Shown here: piece after piece, positions 57,946 to 64,000 of the stretch
Numbering within the stretch: position 1 is the first letter of the stretch
Layout of the letters: each line of letters starts with the position of its first letter
From: CAYFRC01 sp050946115
Lineage (GTDB): Bacteria > Bacillota > Clostridia > Christensenellales > Aristaeellaceae
Assembly: GCA_050946115.1 (NCBI GenBank)
Contig: JBMNUF010000003.1
Span: forward strand, 124,001-188,000
Direction: 5' to 3'
DNA length: 64,000 nucleotides
Position numbers and translations under genes: made by a program
The notes under the pieces: model-generated
The model's database searches: none
What the model saw: only the letters and a program-made list of their open reading frames with translations
Told to the model about the DNA's origin: nothing

Positions 57946-57973
57946 ATTATACGGATTTTCCCGTTTCGCGCAA
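57946..57973 (-). promoter_or_regulatory. Promoter of rpsF-ssb-rpsR
   Basis: On the minus strand TTGCGC (57968-57973) and a perfect TATAAT (57946-57951) are 16 bases apart, upstream of rpsF. Confidence 0.75.
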
Positions 57974-58017
57974 TCACATCTTTGTTAAATGTGGTGCGCG
58001 TCGGCGGTTTCTTCGGG

Positions 58018-59196
58018 CTACAGGCTGCCGACGAACCGCTCCATGCGATTGAGCGCCTCGATGAGCTTGTCCGTCGCGGCTGCGTAGGACACGCGGATGT
58101 GCCCCTCGCCGGACGCGCCGAACGCATCTCCCGGGACGCACGCGACGCGCTGTGCATCTAAAAGTCTCTTACAGAACTCCTGCGAGGTCATGCCGGTTTC
58201 CGCAATGGAAGGGAAGGCGTAAAACGCGCCGAGCGGCTCAAAGCACGGAAGGCCCATGCGCTTGAACGCATCGATCACGAGCCGCCTTCTGCGGTCGTAG
58301 GTGCGCACCATGCGGGCGACGTCCTCGTAGTTGTTCTGCGCGCCGGATACGAGCGCCTCCAGCGCTGCGTACTGGCTCATGGTGGGCGCGCACAGCATGG
58401 TGTACTGGTGGATTTTCACCATGGAGGCGAGGATTTCCCTCGGGCCCGCCGCGTATCCCATGCGCCAGCCGGTCATGGCGAACGCCTTGGAAAAGCCGTT
58501 GAGCGTGATCGTCCTGTCCCACATGCCGTCGATCGCCGCAAACGCGGTGTGCCGTTCCCCGGTGTAGAGGAGCTCTCCATAGATTTCGTCCGCGATCACC
58601 AGGATGTTCGTGCCGCGCAAAACCGCGGCGATTCCCTCCATGTCCGCCTTGGTCATGATGCCGCCGGTGGGGTTGTTGGGATAGGGGAAGATCAGCGCCT
58701 TCGTGCGCGGCGTGATCGCCTTTTTGAGCGCCTCCGGCGTCATGCGGAAGTCTTCCTCCTGCCGCGTCTTCAGCGTGACACACTTGCCGCCGGCGAAGAT
58801 GATGCCCGGCTCATAGGATACATAGGTCGGATCCGGCGCAATGATCTCGTCGCCCGGCTCGCAGACAGCACGCAGCGCGAGATCGATGCCCTCGCTCGCG
58901 CCGACCGTGACCAAAATCTCGTCCTCGGGGGAATATTTCGCGCCGAAGCGGTTGTATTCGTAGTCCGCGATGGCCTCTCTGAGCTGCGGCATGCCCCAGT
59001 TGGAGGTGTAGTGCGTCCTGCCCTGCCGAAGCGAATAGATTGCCGCGTCGTTATACCGCCACGGGGTGTCAAAGTCCGGCTCGCCGACGCCCAATGAAAT
59101 CGCGTCCTTCATGTCGCTGACGATGTCGAAAAACTTGCGGATGCCGCTCGGCGGAACATCCAATACCCTTTTGCACAAAAGCTCTTCGTATTTCAC
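58018..59196 (-). CDS. PLP-dependent class I/II aminotransferase (AspB-like)
   Basis: A 392-residue aspartate-aminotransferase-fold enzyme. It has the N-terminal SGIRKFFDIVSDMKDAISLGVGEPDFDTPW, the cofactor region VTVGASEGIDLALRAVCEPGDE, PNNPTGGIM, and the PLP-binding Lys in ITLNGFSKAFAMTGWRMGYA. The start is GTG at 59196, which overlaps the stop of the Lrp-type regulator gene (GTGA). The close coupling suggests the regulator senses the amino acid made or used by this enzyme. Substrate is not predictable. Confidence 0.93.
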   Translation of the reverse strand: MKYEELLCKRVLDVPPSGIRKFFDIVSDMKDAISLGVGEPDFDTPWRYNDAAIYSLRQGRTHYTSNWGMPQLREAIADYEYNRFGAKYSPEDEILVTVGASEGIDLALRAVCEPGDEIIAPDPTYVSYEPGIIFAGGKCVTLKTRQEEDFRMTPEALKKAITPRTKALIFPYPNNPTGGIMTKADMEGIAAVLRGTNILVIADEIYGELLYTGERHTAFAAIDGMWDRTITLNGFSKAFAMTGWRMGYAAGPREILASMVKIHQYTMLCAPTMSQYAALEALVSGAQNNYEDVARMVRTYDRRRRLVIDAFKRMGLPCFEPLGAFYAFPSIAETGMTSQEFCKRLLDAQRVACVPGDAFGASGEGHIRVSYAAATDKLIEALNRMERFVGSL

Positions 59197-59687
59197 GGCG
59201 ACACCGCCAATCTGCGGTCCTTCGCGCCGCCCTCGACCAACACGCCGTCCACCTTATACTTTTTCAATACGAAGTGCGTCGCCGTGGAATTCACGTTTTC
59301 GAGCGTGGACAGCTTTTCCGCGACGAACTGCGCGAGCTGCTTTAGACTGCGCCCCTTGACGAGCACCATCAGGTCGTACGCGCCGGACATGAGGTACACG
59401 CTGGAGACCTCCTCGAAGAGATATATCTCCGAGGCAATCGCGTCAAACCCCGCGCCGCGCTGCGGCGTTACGCGCACCTCGATCACCGCCTCCACCTGCT
59501 CGGTCTCCACCCTGTCCCAGTTGATGAGCGCGGGATACTTTACGATGATGCGCTTGTCCTCCATGTCGGCGATGGCGCCCTTCACGTCCTCGAGGCTGCG
59601 CCCCGTCATGCAGGCGATCTGCTCGGGCGACGTCCGCGCGTCGTCGACGAGAATCTCCAAAATATGCAATTGAAACGTCGATACCAT
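59193..59687 (-). CDS. Lrp/AsnC-family transcriptional regulator
   Basis: A 164-residue regulator with an N-terminal winged-helix-like region (FQLHILEILVDDARTSPEQIACMTGRSLEDVKGAIADMEDKRIIVKY) and a C-terminal RAM/AsnC ligand domain (VEAVIEVRVTPQRGAGFDAIASEIYLFEEVSSVYLMSGAYDLMVLVKGRSLKQLAQFV). Such proteins sense amino acids and control their metabolism. ATG 59687 follows GGAGAGGGAG. The gene lies 13 bases after parB and overlaps the aminotransferase gene by four bases. Confidence 0.92.
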   Translation of the reverse strand: MVSTFQLHILEILVDDARTSPEQIACMTGRSLEDVKGAIADMEDKRIIVKYPALINWDRVETEQVEAVIEVRVTPQRGAGFDAIASEIYLFEEVSSVYLMSGAYDLMVLVKGRSLKQLAQFVAEKLSTLENVNSTATHFVLKKYKVDGVLVEGGAKDRRLAVSP

Positions 59688-59700
59688 TTTCTCCCTCTCC

Positions 59701-60615
59701 TTATTCGCTTTGCCGAAGCAATTCCAGGATTTCCCAGATGTGCTCCAAATCATCCCTGCTGTAATAGTGCAGAATGAACCTTCCCTTGTTCTCGTCGCCG
59801 TGCAGTTCCGCCTTCGTTCCAAAAATATCCCGCGCCATGCGCTCGAGATTTTTGATTTCTCCGGTTTTTTCGGGTTTTTTGGGCTTTTCCGCCTTCGAGA
59901 CCCTGCCCTGCCGCGCGCAGATTTGCTCCATCTGCCGCACGGACCAGCCCTGTGCGGCGGCGAGGTTCGCAAGCCGTATCTGTATGTCCTCGTTCGGCAA
60001 GGCGACCAGCGCCCGCGCGTGCCCGGCGGACAGTTTGCGCTCCTGAAGCATGATTTGGATGCTCGCGGGGAGGTTCAGAAGCCGCAACAGATTCGCCACC
60101 GCGGGGCGGCTCTTTCCGAGCCGCTGCGCGACCACCTCCTGCGTATACCCGCACTGGTCCATGAGCGCGCGGATGCCCTGCGCCTCCTCGATCGGGTCGA
60201 GGTCTTCCCTCTGCAGGTTTTCTATCAGGGAGGTCTCCAGCCGCATCGCCTCGTCCCAGCTTCGAACGATGCAGGGCACCGTATCGAGCCCGATCTTGAG
60301 CGCCGCGCGCCAGCGCCTTTCGCCCGCGATGATCTGATATCGGTCGCCGGACTCCTTCACGATCAGGGGCTGGATGATGCCGACGCTTTGGATCGATATG
60401 GCGAGCTCCTCTATGGATTCGTCGCGGAAGCGCTTTCGCGGCTGGTCGGGGTTCGGATCGATCCTCGCCGTCGGGATCTGCCGCACGACGTCCCCCGCCG
60501 CCGCCGCATCCGTCCTGTTTTGCTCCGGCTGCACGGGCGCACTCTGTACGCCGCCCAAAAGCGCGTCCAGGCCGCGCCCCAAGCCGTGCTTCGTCTGCCG
60601 TGCCATCGCAATCAC
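59701..60615 (-). CDS. parB: Chromosome-partitioning protein ParB
   Basis: A 304-residue CTP-switched clamp that loads at parS sites and organises the origin region. N terminus HGLGRGLDALLGG; the CTP-binding ParB domain has VGIIQPLIVKESGDRYQIIAGERRWRAALKIG and the ENLQREDLDPIEEAQG motif; the HTH is YTQEVVAQRLGKSRPAVANLLRLL. GTG 60615 is preferred because it overlaps the parA stop (GTGA) and has AAGGG five bases upstream; ATG 60606 is the alternative, giving the common MARxxxGLG start. Its likely target sites are at 63387 and 63425. Confidence 0.95.
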   Translation of the reverse strand: MIAMARQTKHGLGRGLDALLGGVQSAPVQPEQNRTDAAAAGDVVRQIPTARIDPNPDQPRKRFRDESIEELAISIQSVGIIQPLIVKESGDRYQIIAGERRWRAALKIGLDTVPCIVRSWDEAMRLETSLIENLQREDLDPIEEAQGIRALMDQCGYTQEVVAQRLGKSRPAVANLLRLLNLPASIQIMLQERKLSAGHARALVALPNEDIQIRLANLAAAQGWSVRQMEQICARQGRVSKAEKPKKPEKTGEIKNLERMARDIFGTKAELHGDENKGRFILHYYSRDDLEHIWEILELLRQSE

Positions 60616-61385
60616 CAATTCCCTTCTTCGTTTCGCTCTATGAGTTCCCGCGCGAGCTCCCTGTACGCCGCCGTGCCGATGCACTTCGGGTCGTACAGGT
60701 GGATGGGCAGCCCGTGGCTGGGCGCCTCGCTCAGGCGCACATTGCGCGGGATGATCGTGGAAAACACCCTGTCCTTAAAGTGGTTTTTGACCTCCTGCAC
60801 GACCTGTATGCCGAGGTTCGTGCGCCCGTCGAGCATGGTGAGCACCACGCCCTCCACCGCAAGCTCCGGATTCATTCGCATGCGCACGATGGACAGCGTG
60901 TTTATGAGCTGCCCCACGCCTTCGAGCGCATAGTATTCGCACTGAATGGGAACCAGCACGCTGTCCGCCGCTGTGAGCGCGTTGAGCGTGAGCAGCCCCA
61001 AGGACGGCGGGCAGTCCAAGAAGATATAGTCGTACTTTCCCCGAATATCCGCCAGTGCGCGCCGCAAAAGCAGCTCGCGCCCTTCCATGGGCACCAATTC
61101 GATCTCCGCGCCCGCGAGCGCGATGGAGGAGGGAATGCAGTCGAGCGCTCCGAAATCCGTCTGTATCAAGGCATCCGCCGCGCTCACCGCGCCGATCAAT
61201 ACCTCGTAGATGGATTTCTCCCCCATCCCCGCAAGCCCGAGCCCGCTCGTGGCGTTTCCCTGCGGGTCGATATCGACCAAGAGCGTCTTTTTGCCCCTCT
61301 CCGCGATGCACGCGGACAGATTTACGGCGGTGGTCGTCTTGCCGACGCCGCCTTTTTGGTTTGTCACCGCGATAACCCTTGCCAT
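60612..61385 (-). CDS. parA: Chromosome-partitioning ATPase ParA (Soj)
   Basis: A 257-residue deviant Walker ATPase. Walker A IAVTNQKGGVGKTTTAVNLSA, VDIDPQGNATSGLG, YIFLDCPPSLGLLTLNAL and the C-terminal RNVRLSEAPSHGLPIHLYDP are all typical of the chromosomal Soj type. It works with ParB to segregate origins and, in Bacillus, to tune DnaA. ATG 61385 is used; it lies eight bases after the cvpA stop. parB follows with a four-base overlap. Confidence 0.97.
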   Translation of the reverse strand: MARVIAVTNQKGGVGKTTTAVNLSACIAERGKKTLLVDIDPQGNATSGLGLAGMGEKSIYEVLIGAVSAADALIQTDFGALDCIPSSIALAGAEIELVPMEGRELLLRRALADIRGKYDYIFLDCPPSLGLLTLNALTAADSVLVPIQCEYYALEGVGQLINTLSIVRMRMNPELAVEGVVLTMLDGRTNLGIQVVQEVKNHFKDRVFSTIIPRNVRLSEAPSHGLPIHLYDPKCIGTAAYRELARELIERNEEGNW

Positions 61386-61392
61386 TTGTACA

Positions 61393-62139
61393 TCACTTCG
61401 CGGCAAAGCCGAGCGAGATGATCCCCTTGAGCACGTTGTCGTTCATGAAGTACGCGGCGAATTTGGACGAGGCGATGAGGTCGTCCAGGATGTTCAGATC
61501 CATCAGCGACAGCAGCATCGGGATGACCGTCAGCACCAGGATGGTGATGAACGCGCCCCGCGCAAGCCCGAACAGGCCGCCGAGCAGCCAGTCGAAACGC
61601 CGCAGCAGCGGGAAATGGAAGATGTTGTTGAACAGATTTACGACCAACAGCGCCAGGATGTAGCACGCCGCGAACAGCAGCAGGAACGAGATGACATACA
61701 CCAGCGACACGACGACCGTCTGACTCAGATAGTCGCCGAGGCTCGAAAGGTTTAACGTGGAAAAGAGCTGGTTCACGACATTGTCGCGAAACGCCGTCAC
61801 GATGGCGTTTGGCAGCGTCGTGAGCGATGCCGTCGCCGAGGAGAGGAGCGTGCTGTCCTGCACCGCCTGCGTCACGGGGCTGTCCGCGAGCTTGGAGAGC
61901 AGTTCGTCCGCGCCGATGTAATAGGAAAGCGAGTTCATCAGTCCGTTGTTGGACTGGAACAGGTTCGCGAGTTTTGGGCATAGAAGGTACGCGCCCACTG
62001 CCGCGCCGGCAAAGCCCAGCGTCGCGAGAAACGATGCCAGAAATCCCTTATACATGCCCGAGACGAGGGAGAGCAGCAGAATCGCGAGGATCACGATATC
62101 GATGATGTTGAGTCCCTGCACCATTGCGGAAACATCCAT
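61393..62139 (-). CDS. CvpA-family membrane protein
   Basis: A 248-residue protein of the CvpA family. It begins MDVSAMVQGLNIIDIVILAILLLSLVSGMYKGFLASFLATLGFAGAAVGAYLL, the conserved first two membrane segments. Two more segments appear in the middle and C-terminal parts (VVVSLVYVISFLLLFAACYILALLVV, LLGGLFGLARGAFITILVLTVIPMLL). CvpA proteins are needed for colicin V export in E. coli and envelope stress in others; the function here is unknown. AAAGGGG precedes the ATG. Confidence 0.87.
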   Translation of the reverse strand: MDVSAMVQGLNIIDIVILAILLLSLVSGMYKGFLASFLATLGFAGAAVGAYLLCPKLANLFQSNNGLMNSLSYYIGADELLSKLADSPVTQAVQDSTLLSSATASLTTLPNAIVTAFRDNVVNQLFSTLNLSSLGDYLSQTVVVSLVYVISFLLLFAACYILALLVVNLFNNIFHFPLLRRFDWLLGGLFGLARGAFITILVLTVIPMLLSLMDLNILDDLIASSKFAAYFMNDNVLKGIISLGFAAK

Positions 62140-62166
62140 GAAAATTACCCCTTTCATTCTGTCCTT

Positions 62167-63267
62167 CTACGGAAGCGGCACGATATAAACGCTGCCGTTA
62201 TAGGTTACGATTGCCCTGTGGTCGTCCGTAAGCCCCAGAACGCTATCCACATACATGGGAAGCGCATACCGTTCGGGGGTTGCGCTCCCCGGGCGGCACA
62301 CCATGACGAACTGGTTGTTGAACGCATATACCGCATCGCCGCAGGGCAGCAGCTTCGTCGCGGGATAGGGAAGGCGGACGGCCCTGTCCACTTGCCCGTG
62401 GATGATGCGGATGTCCTGCACGCCCTTGCCGGACAGCGCCGCCTCGTTCGGCGCGAAGACCATCAAGGGGTTCTCTGCCGCGTCGTCGATACCCATCAGG
62501 TACCAGCCATACACGAGGATTCGGTCGTCCACAATCTCCCTGCCCGCGTAGTCGTAGTCCTTGATGTGCGTCGTCCCGACGACACGCACGTGCGACGACT
62601 GAAACAGCACCTCGTACAGCACCTGTTGCGAATCCGTGATCGTTCCGGCGATCGTCTTGCCGGGGCGGTAGGTATATACGGAGCAGGTCGGGATCGTCCC
62701 CTCCGTGTCGAGCGTCATGATCCAAAACAGCGTGCCGCCGCTGAAAAAGCCGAAATCCAGCACGGTCTTCTTGCTCATGTCGATCACGTCGATGCGCTTG
62801 CTTCCGCCCACGTCCAACAGTACGATGGAGGATGCGCGCTCCTCGCCGATCTGGATCGCGGCGTAAATCTCGCCTAAGTACGCGCTTCGGATGCTTCCGC
62901 CCTCGATGCGGCTGCTGTACAACGTCGAGCCGTTCGAGGCACCGAGGAGCGTGATCAGGTTGCCCGCCCACGTCGCGACGCCGCCCGCGCCGACGCTGAA
63001 ATCCGCGCCGGTTCCCGCGGAAAAGCTCCAAATCTGCCTGCCCCTGTTGTTCAGCGCGTGCAGCGTCGCGCCGTCGTTATAGAGCACGCCGTCGCCGAGC
63101 GTCTCCGTATGATACATCGATTTCGCCGGAAGCTCGATCGCCGTGCGCAGCGTGCCCGACCCGCCGGACACGATGCGCTTCGCGAGAAACCACGCCAAAA
63201 GGCACAGCAACGCCACGATGAGCACCGCCGGCGCGGCGAATCCGCTCCTTCTTTTCTTTCGTTCCAC
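62167..63267 (-). CDS. Membrane-anchored beta-propeller-like protein (DUF5711-like)
   Basis: A 366-residue protein. A basic N terminus (MERKKRRSGFA) leads to one membrane segment (APAVLIVALLCLLAWFLAKRIV). About 330 extracellular residues follow, of repeated beta-strand units such as GDGVLYNDGATLHALNNRGRQIWSF, VATWAGNLITLLGASNGSTLY and CGDAVYAFNNQFVMVCRPG, like a PQQ/WD-type propeller. I recognise no catalytic motif. GTG 63267 is the start, with GGAGG six bases upstream. It heads the operon to cvpA, parA and parB and is close to two parS sites. Confidence 0.8.
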   Translation of the reverse strand: MERKKRRSGFAAPAVLIVALLCLLAWFLAKRIVSGGSGTLRTAIELPAKSMYHTETLGDGVLYNDGATLHALNNRGRQIWSFSAGTGADFSVGAGGVATWAGNLITLLGASNGSTLYSSRIEGGSIRSAYLGEIYAAIQIGEERASSIVLLDVGGSKRIDVIDMSKKTVLDFGFFSGGTLFWIMTLDTEGTIPTCSVYTYRPGKTIAGTITDSQQVLYEVLFQSSHVRVVGTTHIKDYDYAGREIVDDRILVYGWYLMGIDDAAENPLMVFAPNEAALSGKGVQDIRIIHGQVDRAVRLPYPATKLLPCGDAVYAFNNQFVMVCRPGSATPERYALPMYVDSVLGLTDDHRAIVTYNGSVYIVPLP

Positions 63268-63320
63268 AAAATTCCTCCCGGGACGCCTTTTCAAAATCCT
63301 TTGTCGCTGCGGTATCTGTT

Positions 63321-63349
63321 ATTATAATAGAAAGCAGCCGTCGTTGCAA
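63321..63349 (-). promoter_or_regulatory. Promoter of the propeller-cvpA-parAB operon
   Basis: On the minus strand TTGCAA (63344-63349) and TATAAT (63321-63326) are 17 bases apart. An overlapping plus-strand TATAAT (63323-63328) with TTGTCG (63301-63306) could drive the gene at 63495; the two -10 boxes share bases. Confidence 0.7.
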
Positions 63350-63375
63350 CGGGTAAAACCAAAAAAGAGGTTATT

Positions 63376-63420
63376 TCCGCCGAAAAAGTTTCACGTGAAA
63401 CGATTTGGGGCTTCGGCGGA
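63376..63420. repeat. Inverted repeat around the first parS site
   Basis: TCCGCCGAA (63376-63384) and TTCGGCGGA (63412-63420) form a perfect nine-base inverted repeat that encloses the parS-like sequence at 63387-63402. Confidence 0.8.
63387..63402. other. parS site 1 (ParB-binding site)
   Basis: The 16-base sequence AGTTTCACGTGAAACG matches the palindromic bacterial parS consensus TGTTTCACGTGAAACA in all but the two outermost bases. ParB spreads from such sites. It lies 2.8 kb from the parB start in the gap between divergent genes. Confidence 0.92.
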
Positions 63421-63424
63421 GGGA

Positions 63425-63440
63425 TGTTTCACATGAAACA
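63425..63440. other. parS site 2 (ParB-binding site)
   Basis: TGTTTCACATGAAACA matches the parS consensus with one change, A for G in the centre. It starts only 22 bases after parS site 1, so two ParB clamps could load side by side. Confidence 0.9.
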
Positions 63441-63494
63441 TTTTGCGAAAGGAAACGTCTAAGCAGTAAACAGAAAAACATCGGAGGGATACGC

Positions 63495-64000
63495 ATGAGA
63501 AAATGGATCGGCATCGTGCTCGCGGTGGCGCTGATGTGTGCGCTCGGCGCGGGCGCACTGTTCTTTACGAACGGAAGCGACGCCAGACAAAAGCTGCTGA
63601 GATCGGAAGAGATGCTCGACAGTGCGACGACAAGAGTCGGCGAATTGGAAGCGGAGCTGACCGAGACGAAAGAGGAACTCACCGAGACGAAGGCTGGCCT
63701 TGAGGACGCGAAAGCGCTATTAAAAACGCAGGATACCACAGGCACGGAGAACGAGGAGAAGCTTGCCGAGAAGGACGCGACCATCCTGCAGCTTCAGACG
63801 GAAATCAAGGACTATGAACAACTGATGCTCGTCAGCGAGCAGGAGCTTTCCGACGAAAAGGCGAAGAGCGCTTCCCTGTCGGGGCAGGTGGGGCAGCTGA
63901 AAAGCCGCGTCTCCAAGCTGAACTCCGAAATCGCCTCGCAGAAGAAAACCATCGCCATCCTCTCCAACAACTCCTCCGACGAAACCGTCCGCGCGCTGCG
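63495..64000 (+). CDS. Exported coiled-coil protein, 3' end missing
   Basis: The frame runs off the window end after 168 codons. An N-terminal signal or anchor (MRKWIGIVLAVALMCALGAGALFF) leads to a long heptad-rich region: VGELEAELTETKEELTETKAGLED, EEKLAEKDATILQLQTEIKDYEQLM, VGQLKSRVSKLNSEIASQKKTIAIL. The layout (signal, then coiled coil) resembles the start of the peptidoglycan-binding protein at 40467-41270, so a wall-binding domain may follow outside the window. GGAGGG precedes the ATG. Confidence 0.78.
   Translation, partial: MRKWIGIVLAVALMCALGAGALFFTNGSDARQKLLRSEEMLDSATTRVGELEAELTETKEELTETKAGLEDAKALLKTQDTTGTENEEKLAEKDATILQLQTEIKDYEQLMLVSEQELSDEKAKSASLSGQVGQLKSRVSKLNSEIASQKKTIAILSNNSSDETVRAL

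Noticed and set aside
1..64000. CRISPR arrays, insertion sequences, tRNA or rRNA genes
   Set aside because: No regularly spaced repeats, transposase motifs, terminal inverted repeats, or T-loop/acceptor pairs were found by reading; a tRNAscan and Infernal run would settle small RNAs.

Overview
The window is a gene-dense, GC-rich stretch of a chromosome from a low-complexity-envelope Firmicute, most likely an anaerobic gut-type Clostridia. The basis is a paired GlgC/GlgD, a type III glutamine synthetase, an IleRS under a T-box, ECF-type S components (QueT, RibU-like, BioY), an [FeFe]-hydrogenase-like protein beside DRTGG proteins, strong GGAGG ribosome binding sites, and many ATGA/GTGA gene overlaps. 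No exact genus can be named from the sequence alone. No rRNA, tRNA, CRISPR array, insertion sequence or prophage was seen.

Layout. 1-0.6 kb: the end of a peptidoglycan-binding-type protein. 0.8-4.8 kb: glycogen synthesis operon glgC-glgD-glgA. 4.9-14 kb: RNA methyltransferase, a GDSL hydrolase and iron alcohol dehydrogenase pair, nucleoside salvage (deoB, purine nucleoside phosphorylase), then a five-gene operon built round a hydrogenase-like iron-sulfur protein (DRTGG, histidine-kinase-type ATPase, hydrogenase, DRTGG, PHP). 14-18 kb: uppP, a class B penicillin-binding protein and cimA. 18-21 kb: a sugar isomerase, a pseudouridine synthase, and queT behind a preQ1-I riboswitch. 20.6-28.6 kb: a nine-gene operon (RibU-like, tsaE, tsaB, rimI, hydrolase, membrane-anchored MurF-like ligase, ddl, galT, flavoprotein). 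28.8-31.4 kb: a small membrane protein and topoisomerase III.

31.6-40.4 kb is the most distinctive accessory region: one co-directional locus with a TIM-barrel isomerase, a sulfatase-fold hydrolase that lacks the formylglycine motif, an AraC regulator, a Gfo/Idh/MocA oxidoreductase, a canonical Cys-type sulfatase, and a sugar ABC importer (binding protein plus two permeases, no ATPase). It looks like uptake and desulfation/dephosphorylation of a decorated sugar.

40.4-49.2 kb: a second peptidoglycan-binding protein, a flavodoxin-like protein, TSUP exporter, glnN, bioY, lysS-greA and aspartate kinase. 49.2-56.5 kb: T-box-controlled ileS operon continuing through an RNA methyltransferase, a pseudouridine synthase, a small holin-like membrane protein, a glycerophosphodiesterase and tmcAL. 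56.6-63.3 kb: rpsF-ssb-rpsR, an aminotransferase/Lrp pair, parA-parB, cvpA and a membrane-anchored beta-propeller-like protein. Two parS sites lie at 63.4 kb; together with parAB this suggests that the right end lies near the chromosomal replication origin. The window ends inside a coiled-coil protein.
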